Positions 35,821 through 51,977 of a stretch of 64,000 nucleotides of DNA are shown piece after piece; position 1 is the first letter of the stretch, and every line of letters begins with the position of its first letter. The notes below the pieces were generated by a model. The model had not been told where the DNA came from. It did no database searches and saw only the letters and a program-made list of their open reading frames with translations. The stretch lies in assembly GCF_011397635.1 (NCBI RefSeq), contig NC_064759.1, positions 22,840,428 to 22,904,427 on the forward strand, in the 5' to 3' direction. The translations under genes and the position numbers were made by a program. Source of the DNA: Epinephelus fuscoguttatus (lineage: Eukaryota; Chordata; Actinopteri; Perciformes; Serranidae).

Positions 35821-37831
35821 CTGCCGTACTATGCTAGACTATGTCGTTATTCTCCTGGGGACATGGATTCTGAGGCACAGGCGTGATGATTGCCCTTCTC
35901 TATTGTCCTGTCCAGCTTGATGGAGTCTAAGGAGGTGTCAATTCATCCGCACGTGTATTCAATTAAAAAAAAAGGCAAAGATACTATATGGACGTGTGGC
36001 CTTGTTGACATTGAGTTGTTCAAAGGCCTTACTGACACATATATTGGCACTTTAGGGTCGACATATAGCCTCTCATGATGGTTAAGCGACATCTATGACT
36101 CTCTATAAATAAGTCATAATTACTCCAGGGCCCATAACACTGCAGAGTACATTATTAAACAGGCATTACAAAAAAATTTAACTATTTTTGTTTGTATGTT
36201 TTGTTCTTTTAATATTAGTCAATGGTTGGGGATGTAATGATGCCTTGTTAAGAAAAAATATAAGTAAAGATCTAAACTTGAACACATAAGGGGGGTTAAG
36301 TGCCAAAAATAAAACTACTCTGCAGAATGACCTATTTCAGAATAATACAGTCACTATTATAAGATTACAGTTACTGATGCATTCAAGTGTAAGTGTCATT
36401 TTAATGTTGCAGCTAAAGGGGGACTAATTTGAACTATTTAATATACAGGTAGGCTAATCTATGGTCATACATTAGGATCAAAATGAATGATTTGAATCTG
36501 TAAAGTAACCAGTGAGCTGTCTTATAATTCTAGTGGAGTTAAAAGTGCATTGTTTTCCTCTTAAGTGTAGCCGAGTGGAAGTATAAAGTTGCATAAACAC
36601 GAATTGCTTGAGTAAAGTTGCTACAGACACCTCAAAATTGCACGTTGGTACAAGTTGTACAATTTCCCGAGAGAGTCATTAGGTGCTTTCCGCCAATGTA
36701 TACAAGATCCTCCCAGAACTCTTCACTCGTGTTTGCAGATCGCGGTAATTTGCCACAGGAAGTTTTGAGTACCTTACTTTGACGCACTTCCAACAGACTT
36801 TTGATCGAAGCAACGATGCTGCGTTCAAGTCATTAGCGGAGTTATTGAAATATAAGTATCCGACTTATGAAACGCGTTCACGTCAACGTCCAAGTCGTAA
36901 ATATGACTGGAAAATTCGGACTCTAAGCTGGCTTGTAATTGAAATGTATTTGCCACAGTTACATGATTATATATCAGTATTTGACAAGGGTAGCTTCCTC
37001 ACGTCTCCCAAAAATCCCATGTGTCCTGAATGCAACATTGCGCATCCTGGGGGTGGTGAGGTTTACTGGCAGTCGGAGTGAACAAAAAAACCGAAGTGGA
37101 ACAGAGCGTGCGAAAAAATACCAGTAATAACCTCGGAGGGGCCCCGACAGGGACTGAAACTGTGACTGCAGGCAATGTGAGTACTTTAGTAATACTTGAT
37201 TCATCCTAACTTTGTTGGTCGTTGTTGCTTCCTGTCGTCCAACCGTCAGCAAACGTTATTGTTTTGTGGGGAAAAAAACATGGCCATCTTGTGCCATACG
37301 ATTCGACAAAAAAACCCCACATAAACTCGGTCCTTACCAAATTAACCGTTATCTCTATAACTTAAATTAAGATAGCCAATTGAATGTAGGTTACGTCGGT
37401 TAAATGGCCGTTTCTTGTCTGAAAGTGAAATTTGTGGCCTAACGTTAAATTCAGCAGCGTTAACCGTCCGGAGTCTCCCTGGAAACTCGAGGAAATTAAA
37501 CCGCTGTTCATTGGTATCAAACACGGAGCCCACATTTTCATTTAACCCTCGAATTAAAGTCGGGTTAGCGATAGAAAACCACACAGTATGTACACAGCAT
37601 CTCAATAAGTGTCTTAATTAAATTTTCGATCGATGGTTATTATCAATTATGATATATACCGGAAGGGAGCATTGTCATGTGACCTCGGTGACGTTACATC
37701 GTATCACACTGTGGACTCCACTCAAGTCGTCTGTCATAATTTAACAGCTGCCGTCTATTTTAATTTGATAACATTTAATGTGATGTGTTTTCATTTTTTT
37801 TTTAATCTTTCCCAATAATCCATCACTCCAG
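35821..37831 (+). other. intergenic region upstream of grina; likely promoter and first non-coding exon
   Basis: No convincing protein gene. A GC-richer segment near 37070-37180 ends with a good donor (GCAATGTGAGTAC, GT at 37177-37178) and may be the non-coding first exon of grina; the next acceptor is at 37830-37831. A tract at 36830-36960 has words (AAGTCGTAAATA, CACGTCAACG) I associate with a dispersed fish repeat, without a firm family. Confidence 0.4.
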
Positions 37832-37860
37832 CGGGTCTGTGCTCCCGATCTAAGCCAGAG

Positions 37861-43707
<5,847 letters not shown>

Positions 43708-43724
43708 GCAGGAGGAACAACAGA

Positions 43725-43730
43725 AATAAA
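43725..43730 (+). terminator. polyadenylation signal AATAAA (grina)
   Basis: Canonical hexamer 18 bases after the grina stop codon; it would give a very short 3' UTR. Confidence 0.45.
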
Positions 43731-44464
43731 TTCTGAAGGAAAATTGCTTTGAGTTCACGTCTAGAAGTCACTTTTATTTCGTCTTGTAGTGCACATTAAT
43801 CATAGCTCGAGGATAATTTGCTTCACCCTGTGTAAATGTAATTTTTTTGATAATATATATAGATAGTCTATGTTGTAGTTTGGGGGTTTATGAAAGTTTT
43901 ATGAGGTATATGACGTGTTGTACAGAACTTAATTTTGATTTAGAAAGTGAAACAAAATCAAAACTGTATAAACATTTGACACTAGCTTTTTTTCCTGGGC
44001 TTTCATCTGTATCACAGTCTTCATCAGCAAAGAGTTTGATCGGTTGTCATGGAGATAAGTGTTGACATCTTGTTGTGTGGTTAAACTATTATTTCCAAGG
44101 TCAAGATTGAATTTAACCGACAAGCTAGTGAGGATGAGAAGGTGCAGGGAAGAAATCATTCTTTCTGCACATCCATCACCATGACAACTACATCAGTTGG
44201 TGAATACTCTGATGTGATTGAAAGCCCTAATTCAAGCTAGTAAGCAGACCTTGTTTTTGTTTTGTTTTTTGTCAAACCACTATTTCCAAGATGAAAAATA
44301 ACCTTTACTGCTGTATAAAGTTTTTTTAAAACCTGATCTCTGTCATTTGTATGAAGTGAACACCATAGCAACCGTGTTCCGTTATGATCTGATCTGCTGT
44401 TGCGTCAGCCTCCACAAAGTTTTGGGTGTCTTTGTGGCTCAGCTGTGTAACTGGGAGCCCCATA
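43731..44464 (+). other. grina-spatc1 intergenic spacer
   Basis: Only about 0.7 kb separates the two genes. Two diverged copies of a motif (CTATTATTTCCAAGGTCAAG near 44088 and CACTATTTCCAAGATGAAAA near 44278) suggest an old short repeat. The spatc1 promoter must lie here. Confidence 0.45.
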
Positions 44465-47400
44465 ATGGATCGGGAGCACACCGTTGTCGCCTTGCTGTCA
44501 CGAAATGATCAACTCGTGCAGGAAAATGATGTGTTGAAGTCGGTGCTAGATGTAGTCAGGGAAAACAGAGACCTGAGAGTGAGGATGCAACGGCCCGACA
44601 ACAGCGTTCGTGAGGAATTAGCAGGTATTGTGGTTGTTTTATCTGCCACTAGATGGCAGCAGAGTCGTCAGGGCGGTAGCAAAAGAATTAAGATATAATT
44701 AAAACGGCTTAAAATTGGGAGTTAAACCAGTGAAATGTTTGCATTGTAACATGTTACGGTATAATGTGTTACTTCAGGTTTCAGACAGGCATATTTCAAA
44801 GATGAAACTGTGAAAATGTGTTTCCTGGCTATACAATTAAGCAATCTCACACTCGAGCTCGTGATGTTATATTCGTATATCGTCACGGCTGTGATTTGGT
44901 CATAGGAAGACAATCACAGCCGTGATGATATACGAGTATAACATCACGAGCTCGAATGTGATATTGCTTTTATACAACAGTTCAACAGTTAAATAAGCAA
45001 GGCTGATAGTTCCTGAATAGTTCCTTCAGGACTCCGCTGTCACCGTTGCTATGTAACGCAGACATGGTGCGCCAGGCACTTACTCTTTATACACATTTAT
45101 CTGCACATTTCCATTAATTGTGCAGCCGGTGAAATAAGTCTCTGGTGACTGCATGGTGGACTGTCGCTTCACAGGCACAGCCGACTCTGCCTTCTGATCT
45201 GATAGTATGTTGCTCCATCGTTTCCTGCTCTACATGGATGGCTTCCAGTAGCTTTTTATCAAGCTCTAAGACCGGCAAGACAAAAGGTATATTTTAGGGC
45301 CCGACTCCTAATTAGAAGACTAACTTTACACATAGGCTACGTTAAAACAACATCATACCTGTGCCCACTCACTGTCATGATCTCCCTAGCTTCAAGACCC
45401 GCATCTGACAGCTTCTGTATGGCAGTCGCCCTGAGGCTGTGATTGGTGTAGATAGCTGTTGTCCTGGCCTCTTTACACATCTTTGGCAGCACCTGTGCGA
45501 GTGAGTTTATTCCAAGCGGAGCTTTAGTGTGCCAGATATTGTCTGTGTGAGCTGCTGTCATCCTGGGCTTCAGATAAAGGGCATTTGCATCTGGTGGAAG
45601 TTTGTTTAAATACTTTTCCAGGGATGCAACTCAACTGCTGACCTAACTGACACTAACCGTCAGTTTTGATTTGATTGTTGATTGCAATCAGCTGTGAGGC
45701 GGAGTGATACATACACAGTGAAATAACCGTGATGTTGTACTCCAATATCGTCACGGTTTTACTGTCTCTCGACCAATCACATTGCAGGGCCGGAACTAAC
45801 TGTTGTATAATTAGAAATGTTTTTGACAATATATTCTGATTTTACAAGATGAAATCACTTTTTGAATTTTTATTATATTTTCTTATTGGTAGTGGATTTT
45901 AAAGTATCTTCATAATGACAAAATTCAAACCACAAAGTAGCCTGTACATGCATATAATCAAATCAGTCACTCAATTTGAATTGAAACATATAATTATACA
46001 GGTTGTAATTTAAGTGAAATGTCTTCAATTTGTGCATCAAAGCTTAAATAGATCAGGAATACAAATAATTTCCATTTTTGTAAAACTTAAGGGTAATTCA
46101 CAATTATGTAATGAATGTACTGGTGATTCTGCTGTCAGTGTCAGTAAATCTTCCAGTCATCTTGGTCTGTGAAGGATTTCAAAATTAAATTCTTTACTTT
46201 GGTTGGTTATACAGAATTTAAGTTGTGTAAAAACTTGCTATTTTTGATATCGATGCCATGCTGAGCATTGCAACAACAGCTACCTCTCTGGCTGTACCAT
46301 CATCAAGAGGGCCTCTTATTTTCTTAACACACTGGCATTGCCTTCTTGTATGTTCTGATTGTCACTCACTTTGTCATGTATCTTTATCAGTAAAACAGAC
46401 CAAAAATAATTTCATCATGAGTATGAGTTTCAAATTGCTACATACAGTTTATTTAAATTATTAAAAGTAACAAAAGGACAAACAAAAAGAGATCAGAATA
46501 GAAGACATTAATCACAGAAATATACAATGAAATAAATAAAGGGACATTTCAGTTTTCACCAGGTGTTCTCAAGTAAAATTAGGTTAAGCCTTCTGATAAA
46601 TGTATTTGTTAAGAACCGATTTAAATGATAGAATAATTCACTTATAATGACTTTAATAATTTGCTCTCAGGAAAACGTCTATTCAGTCTGTGGCACGACA
46701 CCCTCACCGAGAGACAATTCAGAAAAGACTTGCAACAAACCACGGTCAGAGACGAACAGCGGACCTCATCACCTGTCGACTTCAAGTCTTTCATCCAAAA
46801 CTCAGTGCACATAGATGAGGGCGCAGAGTCTCAATGTTGCCGGGTGGACCCAGCTCATGAGGTCAAAGGTCAGTGATGCCTGACATGCAGAAACTTTAGA
46901 GCAGTAACAGCACTGTTGCCAAAAAGAAACTTTAATTCAATTGTTTCATGGCAGGTCCAGACAGGCTGCTGGGAGAGATTGCCTTCCAGCTGGACAGAAG
47001 GATCCTGTTCTATATTTTCCAGGGCCAGAGGAGACTGTACGGCTTCACACTGCTCAACATCCCGTCTAAGATCATAGAGGTTAGAAAGAAAGATTTTTCT
47101 CTCAACAAACTGGTTGTGTGACTTCGCAGTGCACAAGAAATCTACCATGACTTCTACCATTATCAGTTAATGTACAAATATAGTACGGACCATAACATCC
47201 TGCTTCCTCAGAAGGAAGTCACAAGCTTTTCCTCCTTTCTTGCAGGTGAGTACCCATCCACTGACAGGGAAGGTAGATGAAGGCTATCGGCTTCATCTCA
47301 CTCAGAGGCATGTTGACCTCACGGAGAGGTTGAACCAGCTTGGGTACAAACCGACACTTCATCCTCCTTTCATTGAGCTGATTGTCAACACCTACGGGAT

Positions 47401-47578
47401 CCTGAATGAGAGGCCTATCCAGTACAGCACCCAGGCAACCAACTACAATAATCCAGACTTTTTGAGGACGCTGATAGAGACCACAGCGCCGACAAAACTT
47501 CAGAAGGACCTGCTGCTTGTGCTCGACTGCCTCTGCAAAATGGCCGAGATGGATGGAAAGCCTCTCCTTCTCTGGTAG
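44465..47578 (+). CDS. spatc1: spatc1, speriolin-like protein (4 exons)
   Basis: Speriolin is a sperm centrosome/neck protein that binds CDC20 in mammals. Exons: 44465-44624, 46671-46868, 46955-47079, 47246-47578; 271 residues with all phases consistent. The N-terminus is a short leucine-rich coiled coil ([20 protein letters not shown]). The C-terminal speriolin domain is well preserved: [20 protein letters not shown], then [28 protein letters not shown], and the end [21 protein letters not shown]. Human SPATC1 is about twice as long because of a Pro-rich middle part that is short here, so spatc1l is an alternative; the position next to grina favours spatc1. The start was chosen at MDREHTVV, the first ATG in the frame. 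AATAAA lies at 47629-47634. Confidence 0.88.
44841..45812. mobile_element. Crypton-like tyrosine-recombinase element with a long palindrome, in spatc1 intron 1
   Basis: An imperfect palindrome (arms 44841-44897 and 44912-44967, about 52 of 56 bases matching) is followed by TATACAACAGTT (44971-44982), whose inverted copy AACTGTTGTATA is at 45798-45809. Between them, on the - strand, lies a tyrosine-recombinase fragment. Near the right end a related CCGTGA...TCACGG hairpin is present (45727-45757). No transposase of DDE type was seen. Crypton affiliation is inferred from the recombinase motif. Confidence 0.55.
45337..45561 (-). pseudogene. tyrosine-recombinase C-terminal fragment (Crypton-like)
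   Basis: The - strand encodes 74 residues ending [20 protein letters not shown] then EIMTVSGHR. The HxxR motif (HSLR) and the later GH(R) match the catalytic boxes of phage-integrase-type recombinases as found in Crypton elements and their vertebrate derivatives. The N-terminal domain, first catalytic arginine and tyrosine nucleophile are not visible in this frame, so this is a remnant. It sits in an intron of spatc1 on the opposite strand. Confidence 0.65.
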
Positions 47579-47628
47579 ACACAAGCGTATCCAAGGACCA
47601 GCGATGCTTAAGCTGCCCACAAACTGGA

Positions 47629-47634
47629 AATAAA
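47629..47634 (+). terminator. polyadenylation signal AATAAA (spatc1)
   Basis: Canonical hexamer 51 bases after the spatc1 stop codon. Confidence 0.6.
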
Positions 47635-48835
47635 GAGCGATGAATAATACAGCATAATAAATGTTGTGTTTCTATGATTTGCTGCACTCATTTTATAGAT
47701 GGTAATGCCAAAATACATTTGCTTATTTATATACACTTTGCAAATATGCACAGTGAGACTTAACAGCCAGTTTTATTGAAGCCACAAAGACATTAAGTAT
47801 TCAGTCACTCTTAAACTGATTTAATGTTCAAACAAAAAGGACATCATGTTAAAGGACATCTTAGAGTGGTTTGTTATTTCAACCAATATTCAATAATACA
47901 CTGTGGCAGTATTGGTACTGTCTAGTATTCATATCAGCCTGTGAAAGATTGATGCCTGCTAAGCATAAAGGGCGTAGTGGACTGTATTCACCAAGCCATG
48001 GATCATGAGATAAGTGAGTTTGTCACGCCTAATAATCAAACTGCATTGCCATATTGTTTCAGTTCATGTGGGCGGCAATTCAGACATCTGGAACCAGGCT
48101 GTTATGGACATCCATTTAGTCAAATTGCTTTTTAATTGAGATGAGTCGAGGGTTGGAGTAATATCACTTGGGGGACTAAAAGCTACCATCAGGAGTTGGT
48201 CAAGGGCCTTCCCACTCTCTCACTCTAATATCTAATTGTTCTGGCAGGTGATGTAGTGCTTATTACTCATTTATTTATCAGCAGTAACATTACTGTAGGC
48301 TACACATGCTGGAACATACTGTGGGGTAAAAAATCCTTCCTCAGGCCAGCTGCATTAGATTTTTTACTCACACTGGTTGTGTTTCTAATAAAGATGATAC
48401 AGTTAGTCAGAGTTTAGTATGAAAAAGGGTTTACTGTGAGTCTTCAAAAATTACATACAAAACTGAGCTGATCCCAGGAGCAGACTGTCTAAGTATTGCA
48501 TTCATCTTTTATGCTGCTCTCATTCCCCTCCCATCGTGGGCCCAGCTGAAAAAGCTCTTCTACCCTTATGCTCTCTGATTTATTTTCCCTCCTCTTGCCA
48601 CCATTATTTCTTCATATTCTGTGTACCAGCCTGTTCCTGATACCGTTGTTACTCATCTTTGTAACATCATGACATCACCCGAGTACAGATGGGAAATGCA
48701 TACACCATCATCTTTTAGCTCACATCGAGGGTAACAATCAGCTACATGATTACTCAAAATTAGTAAATATATCCACAATAGCTTGCTACACAGTGTACTT
48801 TATGCACATGTTGCCTGTTGGTTAATACTTAACTT
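47635..48835 (+). other. intergenic, nothing recognised
   Basis: No open frame of interest and no repeat family recognised between the spatc1 polyadenylation signal and the hAT cluster. Confidence 0.5.
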
Positions 48836-49169
48836 ACAGGTTATTGGCAAGGAATCAGTGGTGAAGGTTGTATTCAGTTCCTTTGTTTAAGTAAAAGTAC
48901 TGATATCACACTGTGAAAATACTCTGTTACAAGTAAAAGTCCTGCATTGAAAGTGTTACTTCAGTAAAAGTCAGTAGGTTTAATCAGGAAAAATGCACTT
49001 ACAGTATTAAAAGTAAAAGTACACAATGCAGCAAAAAATAAATAAATAAATAAAAAAATCTAAAAAACACCCCAAAGAAACTCAAAATTCCTAAAAAAAC
49101 AAAAACAAAAACAAAAAAAAACATATATTTGTCAAGGAAATAGCTGCCAATTAATTTTCTGTCAGTTGC
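48836..49169 (+). mobile_element. hAT left-end copy, first tandem unit
   Basis: Begins with ATTGGCAAGGAATCAGTGGT and continues with GTATTCAGTTCCTTT, then AGTAAAAGTACTGATATCAC and ACTCTGTTACAAGTAAAAGT, the known 5' part of a teleost hAT family. It ends with GCTGCCAATTAATTTTCTGT. The right terminal repeat is absent from this copy. Confidence 0.7.
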
Positions 49170-49198
49170 CTTATTTATTAATTGTCTAATTGTTTCAG

Positions 49199-49790
49199 TT
49201 TACAGGCTATTGGCAGGTTATTGGCAAGAAATCGGTGATGGAGGAGGTATTCAGTTCCTTTGCAACGTAAGTACTGATACCACACTCAGAAATACTCTGT
49301 TACAAGTAAAAGTCCTGTACTGAAAATGTTACTTATGTAAATGTAAGTAACTTAAATCAGGAAAATGTGATTAAGCATTAATAGTAAAAGTACCCAATTC
49401 ATAAAATAAAATAAAATAAGATGAAATAAAATAAAATTAAATTAAATTAAAACACCCACAAAACTCTAAATTATTAAAAAAAAAAGGGATTTAGTTGTCA
49501 AGGACACAGTTGCCAGCAATTTTCTGTCAGCTGTTGGGTACTTAAACTCATGACAAAACATATTTTAGAAACTTGTGTGTTTTATGCAAAATCCTAATTT
49601 ATAAAGTAACTTGCAACTAAATATTTCAGCTACATGTAGCCTAGTGAATTAAAAAGTACATTATTCCCTACTGACATCTAATGGAGTAAAAGTAAAAAGT
49701 GGCATGAAAAAAAGAGACTCAAGTAAAGTACAAGTTAAATACAGATCTTGTATAAAAATACTTAGTTGCATTTCTCCACTGCAGAAAATT
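49199..49790 (+). mobile_element. hAT copy, second tandem unit with right end
   Basis: The first 340 bp repeat the unit at 48836-49169, including the flanking ATTGGCAAGAAATC and the final GCAATTTTCTGTCAG. The unit then continues to a right end with AGTACAAGTTAAATACAGAT and TTGCATTTCTCCACTG (end near 49784), complementary to the left terminal repeat CAGTGGTG. Confidence 0.65.
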
Positions 49791-51060
49791 AAGAATATTT
49801 TTGCTAAAACAAGCAAAAAAAAAGAAGGTGAAAATGTATTTTGCTTGCAGCTGTGTTGATGTTGAAGGTCACAGGCTGACTGTAGTCATATTTAGCAGGG
49901 TACATTATGAATGAAAAGGACTAAAATTGTTCTGTTTTCTCATCTTAAAACAGATCATTGTTTTTCATTGTGTGTTCTATATCATATGGCACTGTGTCTT
50001 GTACTGTTCTGTTTTCCATTTGTTTTGTGACTGTTTGGGACCCCCTTGAAAACGAGATGATTCATTTCAATGGGTTTATCTTAATATAATAAATGTCTAT
50101 ATACCTCCTTAGTTTTAATAACCATCCTTCTCAACAGTGGGTCAAATTTTAATGCCCTGCAACAAGTCTCCTCAGGTAAGGTCACGTGCCAGCTGGGCCG
50201 GGCACCATGACAACGCCATTAGGGTGTGGCTTAATAAAGCCAGTGTGATGAGCGCACAGATGAGCCGCTGAGAGCAGAGTGGCAGAGTGGGGTGATGTTC
50301 AAGGGAACTACTTGATTGAATTGATTATGCGTGTTGACGATAGAAACTGATAAGTTCCCTTGAACATGTGACAACCTCATGAATAAATCAATGTAATACA
50401 ACAGACAAACCAGTCGGCTGCTCGTCGCATGGGTTCGCCAGACGGACTGTCCCAGTTTTCGGGCTAAGGTAAGACCATCTGTGCTGCTGCCACGTTAGCC
50501 GAGGAGCTAGCTACGCAACAGGACAGGTGACAGCTTGTATTTGCGATATCTAAAATGCACTTAGACTGTATAAAGCGTGTATTAGGTGTGAGACTTGAAT
50601 AGCCAAGCGCTACAAAGATACAGCAACGTTGTGTGGTTGTGAACACCGGCGTTTATGTAGTTTTGAAAGTGTTTCTGAGCGGTTTAATAAGTGAAACTGT
50701 TAGCTTAGCATGTTACCTGCACACTATGAACCATGACGGAGACCCACCTAACCAACCTGTATGAGTGTCCACTGACCAGGTGCATAGGCACAGAAAGCTC
50801 GCATCCCTTCACAGTACAACACTAAAAGTTATGGTAGCCTTCTTTGAATGGGGTGTTTGTGTGTTTAATCGGGGTATAGGGGGGGTTGCAACTTCCTGGT
50901 TGTGTCTGTTGTATTTTTTTTCCAGTTATACCTCAGGAGCCAGAGACCAAAGTTTGCAATGGGAGTGAACGCTTGATTGCAACATACCAGTGTTTTAAAG
51001 GGCAAACCCACCTTTTAATAGTGTTTACATTAAGATCTGATCTCTCAGTGTAACATGTAG
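49791..51060 (+). other. intergenic region, possible smpd5 upstream region
   Basis: No protein gene. A stretch at 50160-50480 is richer in GC and ends in TTCGGGCTAAGGTAAGACC, which could be a non-coding first exon with its donor (gtaaga) for smpd5; this is a guess. A perfect 15-bp inverted repeat lies at 50295-50309 and 50353-50367. Confidence 0.35.
50295..50367. repeat. perfect 15-bp inverted repeat (stem-loop)
   Basis: ATGTTCAAGGGAACT (50295-50309) and AGTTCCCTTGAACAT (50353-50367) are exact complements separated by 43 bases. They are not part of a recognised transposon. Confidence 0.6.
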
Positions 51061-51061
51061 A

Positions 51062-51370
51062 GCAGGCTTGTCAAACTCATTTTAGTTCATGGGCCACAAA
51101 TTGTTCAATTTGAACTAAAGATGGCTGTACTAATGAAACCATAGATAATCACCTATTAATAACAACACCTAAACTTTCTCTTTCTGTCAGTTTAAAGAAC
51201 TACCAGTAGATTCTGAAAACGTGCATCCATTTACAAAATACATGATGCACAGCCTGATATTTGTTAGGCAAAATGAGTTCAGTTTCAGCAACATGTCTTA
51301 GTCATTCTGGCTGGATTGGACCCTTTGGTGGGCCGGTTCTGGCCTGTGGGCTGTATGTTGGACACCCCGG
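51062..51370. mobile_element. hAT element, TGTCAAACTCATTTTAGTTC family
   Basis: The left end CTTGTCAAACTCATTTTAGT with CATGGGCCACA, and the right end TTGGTGGGCCGGTTCTGG followed by TGTTGGACACCCC, match a widespread vertebrate hAT family with CAGGGGTGTCAAAC termini. It is about 310 bp long and lies upstream of the smpd5 coding region. Confidence 0.7.
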
Positions 51371-51977
51371 AAGAGTATCCATACTCTTTGAACTGATGTC
51401 ATTGTATCAAACGTTTTAAAATTAGTACAAAATTAGAGAAAATATCTGTGTAAGGTTTTTACATTGACACACCCAATGACTTTTGATTGTATAACCAATC
51501 TGTAAATACACACAAGGTGTGGTGTTGGGCTCATATCGCCAGTGGCTAGTGGCAGCAGATGGTGACAGCTGGATTATAGGCGGTTTACACCATGATTTTC
51601 TCTCTGCCTCCTCAAATGTGATCATGATGCATTACATAAGCATGCAGTAAGCCAGCCTGGTCTTTCCTCTGAATCTGACTGTATTGCATTCATGGCAGTG
51701 CTGCTGTTGGTTGCTACATGTTTCCCACATCGGCATGTTCAAACATGAAGTCAGTGTGAGAATGGCAGCCAATTATTCCTGAGAATCCACAATCTAAATG
51801 TTTATACAGGATATAAGAATAGAACCATGTCATAACATTTGATTTCTGTCTCCTGTCTTAGTGTGCAGTGGGGCCAGTGAGAGACTGCACTGGAATGAGG
51901 CCAGAAAGGGAATCTGGCTAGAACGGGAAGTCTCGATGTTACTCATCCTGAGTGTTGCTTAGAAAAGGGGCAGAGGC

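Noticed and set aside
36779-37081. 100-residue + strand open frame upstream of grina
   Set aside because: No ATG opens it properly, it contains words of a dispersed fish repeat, and it overlaps the likely grina first exon region.
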